The translations under genes were made by a program, and so were the position numbers. Below the pieces are notes generated by a model that ran no database searches, was not told where the DNA came from, and was given only the letters and a program-made list of their open reading frames with translations. A DNA stretch of 64,000 nucleotides from Candidatus Nanohaloarchaea archaeon (GTDB lineage: Archaea; Nanohalarchaeota; Nanosalinia; Nanosalinales; Nanosalinaceae), in NCBI GenBank assembly GCA_014297435.1, contig JACOQA010000003.1, positions 124,001-188,000 on the forward strand. Reading direction: 5' to 3'. This document shows, piece after piece, positions 50,988 through 59,915 of this stretch (positions are counted from its first letter, which is position 1; each line of letters opens with the position of its first letter).

Positions 50988-51938
50988 ATGGATATGGAAG
51001 AGGCTTTTCCCCGGCTCTCAAGCAAAAATAAGTCTGAAGATGAAGAGGATCTGAAGAAGAAGGTTGATGATGTTCTGGACGAGAAAGAGTCGGAATGGGA
51101 GGACACCTTTTCCAAGTACCAGGAGATGAACCGCCAATTACATGTAAAAGCGATGGCGGAAGCCCAGAGAAAGGTCCTCAGAGAGGTAATGGAAGATATG
51201 GTGGAGATGGTCGAGGATAGGACCGATGCCACTAAGGAAGAGCTTGAAGAAATGGTAGAAAACAGGACGGAAGAACTCGAAGAAGAGATAGAGTCGAACG
51301 CTGAAAAAATAGATGATTTAGAAGAGACGCACGAAGAAGATACGGAAGAGCTTGAAGAGAATATCAAAGAATCTAACAAGGACTTGCTTGAAAGAATTGA
51401 TTCGACTAAGGAGAAGCTTAACGAGAGGATTGATTCGAACCGTTCCTTATTCAGGAAGAAATCAGATACTTTGACAGATAAAATAGATGAAGCCACGCTT
51501 AAACTTAAATCGATTGAGGAAACCGAAACACCTGAAGCACTGAGCGAAAAGGTTGAAACCTTATCGGAGAAAGTTGAGAAGGTCGAGGAAGAGTCCCGAG
51601 AGGCTGATAACGCAGGCGTTGATACTGATGAGGTAGTGGAGAAAGTAAGAGAAAGGCTTGAAGTCGAGAAAATGAAACAGATTGAGGAATCGAACGATGA
51701 TGAAGAGGAGTCTTCTGCATTAACACCTGGAAAGATTGATGAGTCGATGGAAGGAAGAAAAGTAAAGGTTGAAGGCAATCTCGAGTTCAGGAAGAAAGTA
51801 AAGGAATATAATTTCTACAAGATGTCGGAGAAAGGCGAACATGTTATTGTAAGATCGAAGGATCGTATTCCTTCAGGCAGACATGTCTTTGATGGAACTG
51901 TGAAGAAGATCAAGGGCAATCTTGTTGTCGACACATAG
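50988..51938 (+). CDS. Coiled-coil protein with C-terminal OB-like domain (short member)
   Basis: 316 residues, soluble. Head (about 1-60) with DEKESEWEDTFSKYQEMNRQ, a long Glu/Lys coiled coil (about 75-235: TKEELEEMVENRTEELEEEIESNAEKIDDLEE), then a compact C-terminal domain from LTPGKIDESMEGRKVKVEGN to the end, with regular strands (GEHVIVRSKDRIPSGRHVFDGTVKK). Head and tail motifs recur in the 1052-residue protein at 54693, so both are one family with variable coil length. The tail resembles an OB fold, possibly nucleic-acid binding. No known family. Confidence 0.7.
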   Translation: MDMEEAFPRLSSKNKSEDEEDLKKKVDDVLDEKESEWEDTFSKYQEMNRQLHVKAMAEAQRKVLREVMEDMVEMVEDRTDATKEELEEMVENRTEELEEEIESNAEKIDDLEETHEEDTEELEENIKESNKDLLERIDSTKEKLNERIDSNRSLFRKKSDTLTDKIDEATLKLKSIEETETPEALSEKVETLSEKVEKVEEESREADNAGVDTDEVVEKVRERLEVEKMKQIEESNDDEEESSALTPGKIDESMEGRKVKVEGNLEFRKKVKEYNFYKMSEKGEHVIVRSKDRIPSGRHVFDGTVKKIKGNLVVDT

Positions 51939-52011
51939 ACCGGTTTATAAAGTTCACCTTCTCTTTTGTGGATACCAGCAGTGGCATTTTGTTGCCGCGA
52001 GGTAGATTACT

Positions 52012-52362
52012 ATGGATGCTAAAGCAGATCCAACCAACCCGGTACTAGTCGAAACAATCGAGCTTCTCAAGGAGCAGGACGCACCTGTATACAGAGAAGC
52101 CGCAGAAAATCTTGGAAAAGTTAATAGAAGACGTCCGGAAGTCAACATTTCGGACATCGAAAGAAATACTGAGGAAGGCGACACCGTGATCGTTCCCGGA
52201 AAAGTCCTGGGAACAGGATACCTTTCGAAAGGTGTTAAGGTCGCAGCCTTCAAAGCCTCATCCAGCGCAAAAGAAAAGATCAGTGAGGAAGGCGAGTTCA
52301 AGTTTATCGAGGATCTTGTAGAAGAAAATCCTAAAGGAGAAGAGGTGAAGATTCTAAAATGA
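52012..52362 (+). CDS. rpl18e: Large-subunit ribosomal protein L18e (eL18)
   Basis: 116 residues. DPTNPVLVETIELLKEQDAPVYREAAENLGKVNRRRPEVNISDIERNTEEGDTVIVPGKVLGTGYLSKGVKVAAFKAS is the family sequence. First of the L18e-L13-S9-RpoN group, joined to L13 by an ATGA overlap. Confidence 0.95.
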   Translation: MDAKADPTNPVLVETIELLKEQDAPVYREAAENLGKVNRRRPEVNISDIERNTEEGDTVIVPGKVLGTGYLSKGVKVAAFKASSSAKEKISEEGEFKFIEDLVEENPKGEEVKILK

Positions 52363-52772
52363 CTGTAGTAGTAAACGCAGAAAACAAAGTTCTAGGAAGA
52401 CTTGCATCAAATATCGCCAGAAAGATCAACGACGGAGAAGAAGTAAGAGTTGTTAACTCCGAGAAAGCAGTTATCTCCGGCGACGAAAAAGAAGTCAAGG
52501 AAGAGTACAAGACAAAATACGACAGAGGTGCAAGAGACTTCGGACCATACTACCCAAAAAGACCTGACAAGATCCTGAAGAGAACAGTAAAAGGAATGGT
52601 CGCAGACGGCGACGAAGACCACGTCAGAACCTACCTTGGAGTTCCTGAAGAGCTTGAAGACTTCAAGGAAGTTGATGTCAAGGAAGGAGACGACCTTAAG
52701 AACAGGAACTATGTAAAACTTGGCGAGGTATCCAAGTTTATCGGATGGACTCCCTCGGGTGATCTAGAATAA
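52359..52772 (+). CDS. rpl13: Large-subunit ribosomal protein L13 (uL13)
   Basis: 137 residues. VVNAENKVLGRLASNIARKINDGEEVRVVNSEKAVISGDEKEV and DFGPYYPKRPDKILKRTVKGMV, RTYLGVPEEL identify it. Coupled to its neighbours by overlaps of 4 bases (L18e) and 1 base (S9). Confidence 0.95.
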   Translation: MTVVVNAENKVLGRLASNIARKINDGEEVRVVNSEKAVISGDEKEVKEEYKTKYDRGARDFGPYYPKRPDKILKRTVKGMVADGDEDHVRTYLGVPEELEDFKEVDVKEGDDLKNRNYVKLGEVSKFIGWTPSGDLE

Positions 52773-53170
52773 TGACACACGCAAACGGAAAAAGAAAGAC
52801 AGCAAAGGCAAGAGCTTCAGTTACTGAAGGAGAAGGAACCCTGAGGATCAACTCCCAGCCACTCAAAACATACAGAGAAATGTTCAGACAGAGAGTCAAA
52901 GAACCTCTCGTAATCGCAGGCGAAGATGTCTACTCCGACCTAGACATCGATGTAAACGTTGAAGGCGGAGGAATCCAGGCACAGGCAGAAGCCACAAGAA
53001 TGGCAGTCGCCCGCGCACTTGTAGACCACACAGGAGACGACGATCTCGAGAGAGACTTCAGGGACTATGACAGGAACATGATAGTCGAAGATCCAAGAAG
53101 AACCGAGACACGCAAACCTTCGCAGTCCTCAAAGGGAGCGAGACACAAACAGCAGAAGTCGTACCGTTAG
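52772..53170 (+). CDS. rps9: Small-subunit ribosomal protein S9 (uS9)
   Basis: 132 residues. Its C-terminal tail reaches the P-site tRNA. Sequence: HANGKRKTAKARASVTEGEGTLRINSQPL, GGGIQAQAEATRMAVARALVDHTGDD and the C-terminal DPRRTETRKPSQSSKGARHKQQKSYR. Confidence 0.96.
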   Translation: MTHANGKRKTAKARASVTEGEGTLRINSQPLKTYREMFRQRVKEPLVIAGEDVYSDLDIDVNVEGGGIQAQAEATRMAVARALVDHTGDDDLERDFRDYDRNMIVEDPRRTETRKPSQSSKGARHKQQKSYR

Positions 53171-53182
53171 AGGTATCCAAGA

Positions 53183-53380
53183 ATGCAAATACCAGTACGC
53201 TGCATGTCATGCGGCAAGGTAATCTCCGACAAATGGGAAGAGTTTAACGAGAGAGTCGATGACGGAGAGGACAAGAAGGAAGTCCTTGACGACCTCGGAC
53301 TAGAGAAGTACTGTTGTAGAACAGTCTTCCTTACCCACGTTGACACAGTAGAAGAAGTCGGAGAGCACAAGATCGTTTAA
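53183..53380 (+). CDS. rpoN: RNA polymerase subunit N (Rpo10)
   Basis: 65 residues with the zinc-bundle pattern VRCMSCGKVISDKWEEF and LGLEKYCCRTVFLTHVD (CxxC and CCR). Binds near subunit D in the polymerase. Last gene of the group; a terminator hairpin overlaps its end. Confidence 0.95.
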   Translation: MQIPVRCMSCGKVISDKWEEFNERVDDGEDKKEVLDDLGLEKYCCRTVFLTHVDTVEEVGEHKIV

Positions 53381-53394
53381 AGCGATCTTTTTTT
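53369..53394 (+). terminator. Terminator overlapping the rpoN stop codon
   Basis: AAGATCG (53369-53375) and CGATCTT (53383-53389) pair perfectly around TTTAAAG, which contains the TAA stop; T tract continues to 53394. The hairpin lies partly inside the last codons of rpoN. Confidence 0.65.
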
Positions 53395-53420
53395 CTCCCC
53401 TATTTTCCTAACAAGGATTT

Positions 53421-53807
53421 TTACTTTCTTCCAAGCTTCCTGAGCGCAGGAAGAACCATCTCTAGATTAGGAGCTAGGTCTAATTCATCGAGTTCAGAGC
53501 CGTTGAACCATTCAAGTTTTCCAAATTTTTCTTCCTTCAGTTCAGGTTCTTCGCTGGTTTCGGCGAGGTAGCAGTGCCAGAGGAACAAAGTTCCATCATG
53601 TTCGAACTCTCCCGTGTAGAACGGCTTCCGTAGCTCCAATTCAACACCGATTTCTTCCCGTGCCTCTCTCACAGCTGCTTCGGTCGGGCTCTCCTCGCCC
53701 TCAACTTTTCCTCCGGGAACCTCCCAGTATCCTTCGTCTTCTCTATACAGAAGCAATATCTTTTCGTTCTCTATGATTAAACTCCCAGCCAACTCAGTGT
53801 ACTCCAT
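53421..53807 (-). CDS. Nudix hydrolase
   Basis: 128 residues. Nudix box GGKVEGEESPTEAAVREAREEIGVEL complete (G-x5-E-x7-REUXEEXGU). Hydrolyses nucleoside diphosphates linked to another group; MutT-like cleaning of oxidised nucleotides is possible. Its start overlaps the ZIP transporter stop by one base, so the two are cotranscribed. Confidence 0.9.
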   Translation of the reverse strand: MEYTELAGSLIIENEKILLLYREDEGYWEVPGGKVEGEESPTEAAVREAREEIGVELELRKPFYTGEFEHDGTLFLWHCYLAETSEEPELKEEKFGKLEWFNGSELDELDLAPNLEMVLPALRKLGRK

Positions 53808-54604
53808 TAGAAGAGAACTAGTGGAAGCATGGATAAGAAGCCTACGACCAGACCTGTAGCCATCTCCTTTTTACCGCCGCCTTCAAGGTCTTCGCCCTCC
53901 TCAAGTCCTTCAGGTATCAAATGGTGTACAACAAGTACAGACATGGCGCCTGCTGCAAAACCGAAGCCGTACGGAAGGAAAGCTCTTGCTAAAGTAACGA
54001 AGTAGTATGCGATCACGGCACCTATAGGCTGCGGAAGCGATGAGAATACAGCCCACCAGACCATACTGTACTTCGAAAGACCTAATCGTTTGATAGGTAT
54101 CGAAATAGCAAGACCCTCCGGAATGTTGTGTATAGAAATAGCTATAGTCATGAAGACTGCCAAAACCGGTACTGTAAAACCAAGGAAATCGATTCCTGCA
54201 GCCAAATTAAGATCTGCGAACGAGACGCCAATAGCCACGCCCTCGGGAAAGCTGTGAACCGTTAAAATACCTAGAATTAGTACAAGTTTCGTAAAATCTG
54301 CTTTCGGAAGCTCTTCGGGTTCATAATTAAACCTGTGGATAACCTTGTCCGCTATAAAAACAAGTACCCCGCCCAGAAAACCACCAGTTAAAACCTGAAA
54401 TATAGTTCCCTCAGCCAGACCTTCTAATACCAGACCGAACACAGATGCGGAGATCATTATTCCCGAGGCTAGACCCCATAGTCCGACCGTCCACCTATCT
54501 GAAACTTCATCCTTGAAGAAGTATGGCAAAGCTCCTAAACCGGTCGCTAAAGCAGTTATAAGTCCTGAGATAAAGACCAGCGTGAACTCTGCAAGCGTGG
54601 TCAT
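53807..54604 (-). CDS. ZIP-family metal transporter
   Basis: 265 residues with about eight spans. The metal-path motifs HSFPEGVAIGVSF and SIHNIPEGLAISIP are intact, as is the final VVHHLIPEG. Imports zinc or related divalent metals. Pairs with the Nudix gene downstream. Confidence 0.9.
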   Translation of the reverse strand: MTTLAEFTLVFISGLITALATGLGALPYFFKDEVSDRWTVGLWGLASGIMISASVFGLVLEGLAEGTIFQVLTGGFLGGVLVFIADKVIHRFNYEPEELPKADFTKLVLILGILTVHSFPEGVAIGVSFADLNLAAGIDFLGFTVPVLAVFMTIAISIHNIPEGLAISIPIKRLGLSKYSMVWWAVFSSLPQPIGAVIAYYFVTLARAFLPYGFGFAAGAMSVLVVHHLIPEGLEEGEDLEGGGKKEMATGLVVGFLSMLPLVLF

Positions 54605-54692
54605 AAACCAAAGTGTTTACTCCATGGTTAAGAGTGCTATGTTTCTGCGGGAACCATTTTAAGCCAGCCGAGCAAAAAACTTTCTACGGAAG

Positions 54693-57600
54693 ATGAGCCT
54701 GAAGCAGATAATCTCCGACCTCCGTTCAAGAGACGAAAAGTTCGAGAAAGAAATCGAGGAAGTCCAAAGCCAAGAGGAAGAGGAGATAGTTTCAGAAATT
54801 GACGAGGACATGAAGAGAATCGTCGAGCAGAAGAAATCAGAGTGGGAAGATGCATTTGAAAACTACAGAGAGGAAGACCGGGAAACTTTCATACAGGCTG
54901 TAGAACACATCAAAAACAACTTTATACAAGAACTGAGGAAGGACGTAAGACAGGTAACCGAGGAACACCATAAGGAAATAAGACAGAAACTTCTAGAGGA
55001 GCTGGATGAGTTCGAGGAGAACCAGAAAGAACTTAGCGAAGAGATCGAGCTAGAAGTCGAACACCAGAAACAAAGAATCGACAAGAGACTAGATGATAAG
55101 ACGGAGGAGCTGGAGAAGCAGCTTGATCAGAAAATAGAAGAGTTAAACCAGGAAAGAGAAGATTTGGAGAAAAGCGTCGAGTCCAAATCTCAAGAAGTAG
55201 ATGAAAAACTTGCAGAAGTAGATTCTAAACTTAAAGAAGCTAATGAAAGGATCGAATCAGGTCTCGAGTCTGAGAAGGAAGAGATAGAGCAACGGTTCGA
55301 ACAACAGAACTCTGAACTTCAGAGAAGACAAAAGGAAGCTAAGAAAGAACTTGAGTCGAAGACTGAAGAGCTTGAAAATGAGATAAACGAAAAAGCAGAA
55401 CAAGTTGAAAAAGAGTCGAGAGATCTACGTTCTAACTTTGGAGAGTTCAAACAGGACGTCAAGAGCAATATAGACGAACAAGAAGAGAAGATCGAAACAA
55501 GATTCAAACAGCAAAGAGAGAAGATCAAGAAGAAAGAAGAGGAACTGGATTCCAGATTCGAAGAGAGCCAGAAAAAGGTTGAGAAAACGCTAGAGGAAAA
55601 GGAAGAAGATTTAGAAGATAATCTAGAGAAGAAAAGCAGCAGTATAGATGAAAAAATCGACCGGATAGAGTCCCAAATAGATGACCACGAGGAAAATGTT
55701 AGTTCACGTCTAGACCGGAGGGAGAAAGCCTTCGAAGAGAAGCAGAAACAACTTGAGAAAAAACTGGAGAAGAAAGAGGAAGAGTTGAATAGCCATCTAG
55801 AGGAGAAAAGTAACGAGCTAAACGAAGAAATAGATCAGATACGCTCCAAAGTCAAGAAACACGAGGAAAATGTTGATTCCCGTTTCGAACAGAAGAAAAA
55901 AGAGTTGGAGGAGCGAGGAGATAAGTTAGAGAAGAAGGTCGAGGAAAACCACGACAACCTTGTCTCCAGGATCGAAACCAAGGAGAACGAAATAGATTCT
56001 GAACTTAAAGACCATCGACAAGAAGTGGATTCAAGGCTGGAAAACGAGTTTGAGAAGCTTGAAGACAAGATGGAACATGATAGTAAGCAACTAAGTGAAA
56101 AGTTCAAAGAAAAGTCAAAGCAGCTCGATCAGAGACTCGAGGACAAACTTGATACCGCTGTTTTCAAGAAGGAGAAACAAGAATTGTCGAAACAGATTTC
56201 AGAAATTGGAGAGGAACAGGAGAGAAACACTAGTCAGCTTCAGGACATAAACCAGGAAATGGATAGTCTTAACGATAAACTAGATGATACAAAGGACGAA
56301 TTCAATAATAGGATCGAATTTGAGAAAGAGTCACGTCAGGAAACCGTAGAAGAGCTTAACCAGAAAATTGAAACGAAAGCGGACTCCAAAAAACTTGAGG
56401 AACGTGCACGTGAACTGGAGGACTCACTAGAGGAAACCTCTGAAGACCTAAGTAAAACAGAGGAAGAGTTTAACGGAAGACTTGAACAAAAGATAAGCGC
56501 AGAGGAGCTCGAAAATAGCATCAAATCAGCTAAAGAAGCTCTCTCAAACAGAATAGAGAAAAAAGCTGATAGCGAGGAAATCGAAGACAGTATAGAGGAT
56601 CTTAGAAAAGAACTCAATGAATCAGAAGAGAAGATTGAAAACCATATAGAGACCAATAAAGAAAGATTAAGTTCGAAGGTAGAAGAGAAAGAACTTGACC
56701 AGAAAACGAAAGATTTGGAGGAAGAAATAGAGAAAATTGAGGAAAATGTCGAAAATTCAATAGAGGACCAAGAAGAAAACATCGAGAGCTTTAGGTCTGA
56801 TATTGAGGAAAGGATAGACGAAAAGCTGGAGGATTCGAAGGAGAAAAGAGAAGATATAACAAAAAGGCTAAAACAGAAAGCAGAATCCTCAGAGATAGAT
56901 AGCCTGAAAAAGGACATAGAGGATAGACCGAAGAACGAAAAGGTAGAAGAAAAGTTCGAAGAAGTTCTTGAAAACATAGCAGAGTATGAGAAGAAAGTTG
57001 AGGGAAATCAGGAGAACATAGATGATCTAAGTAAAGAATTAGAAAATAGAGTGGGCTCCGCAGCAGACAGAGAGGACCTGGAAGAACTCGAACAGAAACT
57101 AGAGGACTCTATAAGTGAAAAACCAGGAGAGGAAGAAATAAATGATCTAGAAAAGAAGATTGAAAGCAAACCCGGTTTTGAAACCTTAGAGGAGGCTCTA
57201 AGGGAACGAATTGATTCAAAGGCTGACATTCAGAAGGTTGAAGATCTTGAGAAAAGACTTGAGGAAACAGCTGACGCAAGAATCGAGGACGAAATTGAAG
57301 AACTTGAAGAAAAAATCAGCGATGCTAAAGAAGTGGAGGAGGAACTTCAAACCGTGAAGAAGCGTCTTGAACAAATTGAAGAAAGCGATAACGCTACCGA
57401 ATCAGATATTGAAAAAGTGAAACAGAGTCTCGAGAAAAAGATTCTAGAACCTAATGAAGTTAAGAGGATTGCTTCGAACACGCAGGAAGTTGAAAAGCTT
57501 GAGAAACGTATCAAGAATCTTGAAAACCAGGATCGCTCCGATCTAGAGAGAAGAGTCGAAAAGCTCGAGAAACAACTGGAACAGACCTCTAGCTCAACTG

Positions 57601-57851
57601 GGACAAGATCAAGACAGGAGAAAAAGGATTTCTTCGAGCCTTCAGATTTGGACAAGGGAATGACAGGAAACAGGATGAAGGTAAAAGGAAAGTTGAACTT
57701 CCATGAGGAGACTTCGGGAACTTTCCTTTACTCTTTGAGAGGTTCTGATGACTGGGTTGTAGTGCGTTCAAGTCAGAAGTTAGAGGAAGGTTCTACAACA
57801 CTTCAAGGAGAGCTGAAGATACATCACGGCGATCTCTACCTAGAGGTCTAG
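54693..57851 (+). CDS. Giant coiled-coil protein with C-terminal OB-like domain
   Basis: 1052 residues. Head (1-60) with EQKKSEWEDAFENYREEDRE, then about 900 residues of nearly unbroken Glu/Lys/Arg heptads, some parts repetitive (SSRLDRREKAFEEKQKQLEKKLEKKEEEL type units). The end, from FFEPSDLDKGMTGNRMKVKGKLNF, is a beta-rich domain matching the tail of the 316-residue protein at 50988. No signal peptide or span, so it is cytosolic; if fully extended the rod would be long relative to a tiny cell. SMC/Rad50 are ruled out because no Walker motifs exist. Cytoskeletal, chromosome-tethering or cell-contact roles are open. Confidence 0.75.
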   Translation: MSLKQIISDLRSRDEKFEKEIEEVQSQEEEEIVSEIDEDMKRIVEQKKSEWEDAFENYREEDRETFIQAVEHIKNNFIQELRKDVRQVTEEHHKEIRQKLLEELDEFEENQKELSEEIELEVEHQKQRIDKRLDDKTEELEKQLDQKIEELNQEREDLEKSVESKSQEVDEKLAEVDSKLKEANERIESGLESEKEEIEQRFEQQNSELQRRQKEAKKELESKTEELENEINEKAEQVEKESRDLRSNFGEFKQDVKSNIDEQEEKIETRFKQQREKIKKKEEELDSRFEESQKKVEKTLEEKEEDLEDNLEKKSSSIDEKIDRIESQIDDHEENVSSRLDRREKAFEEKQKQLEKKLEKKEEELNSHLEEKSNELNEEIDQIRSKVKKHEENVDSRFEQKKKELEERGDKLEKKVEENHDNLVSRIETKENEIDSELKDHRQEVDSRLENEFEKLEDKMEHDSKQLSEKFKEKSKQLDQRLEDKLDTAVFKKEKQELSKQISEIGEEQERNTSQLQDINQEMDSLNDKLDDTKDEFNNRIEFEKESRQETVEELNQKIETKADSKKLEERARELEDSLEETSEDLSKTEEEFNGRLEQKISAEELENSIKSAKEALSNRIEKKADSEEIEDSIEDLRKELNESEEKIENHIETNKERLSSKVEEKELDQKTKDLEEEIEKIEENVENSIEDQEENIESFRSDIEERIDEKLEDSKEKREDITKRLKQKAESSEIDSLKKDIEDRPKNEKVEEKFEEVLENIAEYEKKVEGNQENIDDLSKELENRVGSAADREDLEELEQKLEDSISEKPGEEEINDLEKKIESKPGFETLEEALRERIDSKADIQKVEDLEKRLEETADARIEDEIEELEEKISDAKEVEEELQTVKKRLEQIEESDNATESDIEKVKQSLEKKILEPNEVKRIASNTQEVEKLEKRIKNLENQDRSDLERRVEKLEKQLEQTSSSTGTRSRQEKKDFFEPSDLDKGMTGNRMKVKGKLNFHEETSGTFLYSLRGSDDWVVVRSSQKLEEGSTTLQGELKIHHGDLYLEV

Positions 57852-58249
57852 ATTTCTGACCTGATCTCTTCTGCTAATTTCTCTCCACTCTTTAGTTCAG
57901 TTCTATCATACTCAATTTCAATCTCTTCGCCAGTGTATCTTGGAGTTATATGGAAGTGCATATGCATGACTTCCTGTCCAGCAACCTCCCCATTATTTTG
58001 CTCGACGTTTACACCTTCCGCGTTGAATGCATCTTTTACAGCGGTCGAAACTTTCACTATACCGTTCCACATGTAGTCCATGTCGTGGGCTTCATGTATG
58101 GTTTCAACGTGTTTCTTTGGTACAACCAATGCATGACCTTTTGAAACCGGTTCTGCGTCAAGGAATGCGATTAGGTCGTCTGTCTCGTAAATCTTGTGCG
58201 AAGGTAGGTCTCCTTCGATTATTTTACAGAAAACACAGTCATCATTCAT
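57848..58249 (-). CDS. HIT-family hydrolase
   Basis: 133 residues. CVFCKIIEGDLPSHKIYETDDLIAFLDAEPVSKGHALVVPKKHVE is the family start and QEVMHMHFHITPRY holds the histidine triad (HxHxH). Acts on nucleoside phosphoramidates or dinucleoside polyphosphates. Start has an adjacent TATA-like stretch; its stop interlocks with that of the giant coiled-coil gene (CTAG). Confidence 0.94.
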   Translation of the reverse strand: MNDDCVFCKIIEGDLPSHKIYETDDLIAFLDAEPVSKGHALVVPKKHVETIHEAHDMDYMWNGIVKVSTAVKDAFNAEGVNVEQNNGEVAGQEVMHMHFHITPRYTGEEIEIEYDRTELKSGEKLAEEIRSEI

Positions 58250-58338
58250 GTAAAAACTGTTTATCTTCCAACTCTAAATAGTTGAATTCCAGAGCTTGAC
58301 CACGTTTAAAAGTGTTGTACCCCCCTGTAAAGTTATAG

Positions 58339-58413
58339 GCGGCCGTGGTGTAGTCTGGCCAATCATTTCGGCCTTTCGAGCCGATGACCCGGGTTCAAAT
58401 CCCGGCGGCCGCA
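58339..58413 (+). tRNA. tRNA-Glu (anticodon TTC)
   Basis: 75 bases. Acceptor GCGGCCG/CGGCCGC, discriminator A; anticodon stem TCGGC/GCCGA with loop CTTTCGA giving TTC; T arm CCGGGTTCAAATCCCGG. No intron. Confidence 0.95.
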
Positions 58414-58448
58414 TATCCTTTATCGTTTCTATAAAATCTAAGTAAAAT

Positions 58449-58931
58449 ATGGTCGAACCTCTTTCAGTAGCACTCGGAGCAGTTATCAAGGAAGGAAAAG
58501 TTCTTCTTGTCAAAAGAGAATCTAACAACTTCAAGAACCTTTACGGTTTTCCAGGCGGCAAAATAGAGGGCGAGGAGCATATCCGCGATGCGTTAAAAAG
58601 AGAAATTGAAGAGGAAACAGGCTTTGAAACAAGTCTTAAACGTCACTTAGGGACCGTGTCGGAAAAGATAGAGAATCCTGAAAGCCATTCTCCAGTATTA
58701 TTACATTTCTTCGAGATGAAAATTGAAAGAAAAAGTTCTGAATCGGAAATGGAGACAAGTTGGTTTGAACTTGAAACAATATCACAAAATGAGAACTCTA
58801 TTATCCCCAGCGGCTCTCAGATGATACAGGAAATTGTTAAGAATGGAAAAAGAGGCTATTTCGAGAGCAACATAGTTAAGAAAAGCAAAAAAGCTTATTT
58901 AGATAGATTCGACAAAATAGGAAAGAATTAG
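58449..58931 (+). CDS. Nudix hydrolase
   Basis: 160 residues. Nudix box GGKIEGEEHIRDALKREIEEETGFE is complete. The C-terminal third is basic (KKSKKAYLDRFDKIGKN), unusual here. Substrate unknown. Its stop interlocks with the convergent gene at 58928. Confidence 0.88.
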   Translation: MVEPLSVALGAVIKEGKVLLVKRESNNFKNLYGFPGGKIEGEEHIRDALKREIEEETGFETSLKRHLGTVSEKIENPESHSPVLLHFFEMKIERKSSESEMETSWFELETISQNENSIIPSGSQMIQEIVKNGKRGYFESNIVKKSKKAYLDRFDKIGKN

Positions 58932-59530
58932 TGGATGTCGTGACCTCTTTCCCGGTCACGCTGCCTAAGTGCCTCGTCCACTGATTTATCTTCGTGCTCT
59001 TCCGCCGAGTCAATTATGTCGCGTACTCTTTCGTTTCCAGAGTATTCGGGTCTTAGGTCGCCTCTAAACAGGTCTTCGAGGTCGTCCCATTTCTCCTTGT
59101 GGATCATCTCCTGTACATCCTCTCTTTTCAGCATGTCTACAACCTCTTCCCGATCCATCTCTTCTAGGTCCTGAACGATTCCTTGGTCCTCCATAAGGTT
59201 CTGTTTCCTTTTTACAGCGATCAGTCCGTTTACTACTCTGAGTGCGTCCATCATCTGGGCGTGTTCGTTGTGGTAGATCGCCATCTCGTCTTCAATAGAT
59301 GCAATCTCTTCGGCCAGTTCTTCTTCAAGAAGATCGTCGTCCGTCCCTCTTAATCTTTCGAATTTTCTTCTTCTTTTCTCAGCCAGACCTTCATGCTTGT
59401 CTCTTTTTAGTTCCATGTCGGCACGGATCTCTGATTTTTCTTCCATAAGTTCGTCGAGATCCATGTGCTCGATTTTTACAGCATCATCCTGCGTAAATCT
59501 GTCGATTATACCGCTTAATACAGCTACCAT
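58928..59530 (-). CDS. Charged coiled-coil protein of unknown function
   Basis: 200 residues, helical: EEKSEIRADMELKRDKHEGLAEKRRRKFERL and EEELAEEIASIEDEMAIYHNEHAQMMDALRVVNGLIAVKRK suggest an antiparallel coiled coil. No recognised family. Last of the minus-strand genes between tRNA-Glu and the citryl-CoA set. Confidence 0.6.
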   Translation of the reverse strand: MVAVLSGIIDRFTQDDAVKIEHMDLDELMEEKSEIRADMELKRDKHEGLAEKRRRKFERLRGTDDDLLEEELAEEIASIEDEMAIYHNEHAQMMDALRVVNGLIAVKRKQNLMEDQGIVQDLEEMDREEVVDMLKREDVQEMIHKEKWDDLEDLFRGDLRPEYSGNERVRDIIDSAEEHEDKSVDEALRQRDRERGHDIH

Positions 59531-59562
59531 ATACCAATATTGAATATTTTGAACTAAATAGG

Positions 59563-59904
59563 TTAACTATAGTTCTGCCTGAAAGCATTCCAGCGATACC
59601 TGAGGGTCTTGAAACATTCCTTCGCGGGATCACCCTGCTCAAAGAACATCCTCTTCCAACCACTCTCCGTCTCAACCTTTATGTTGGGAAACATGGACTC
59701 AGGCTGGAATTCCAACGATTCAATCTTCGAGAAATGTAGTTTGTCCACAAGTTCATCAGAATCGAAGTTCTCTTCTATACGTTCCCAGTCCTGATTCTGA
59801 TTCCTGTCTCTTTCGACATGTTCGGTCGAGACTGCTACCTCTCCAAGCTCGGAGTCGAACTCATCATGCTCCATAACAGTATTTTTGAAACAATTACTTT
59901 TCAA
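59563..59904 (-). CDS. Small acidic protein of unknown function
   Basis: 113 residues. The C-terminal half (SLEFQPESMFPNIKVETESGWKRMFFEQGDPAKECFKTLRYRWNAFRQNYS) looks like a small PH-like or YcxB-type beta domain ending in a helix, a pattern seen in short conserved haloarchaeal proteins. An alternative start at the MEHDEFDSELGE Met is possible. 11 bases beyond the citryl-CoA lyase stop on the same strand. Confidence 0.55.
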   Translation of the reverse strand: MKSNCFKNTVMEHDEFDSELGEVAVSTEHVERDRNQNQDWERIEENFDSDELVDKLHFSKIESLEFQPESMFPNIKVETESGWKRMFFEQGDPAKECFKTLRYRWNAFRQNYS

Positions 59905-59915
59905 CTGTACGCCAA

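Noticed and set aside
56336-56977. 213-residue minus-strand Ser/Phe-rich frame
   Set aside because: Antisense of the coiled-coil repeat region at 54693-57851; same cause as the frames at 50960-51778 and 55835-56107.
54693-57851. SMC/Rad50-type ATPase
   Set aside because: Long coiled coil alone is not enough; there is no Walker A, Walker B or hinge domain.
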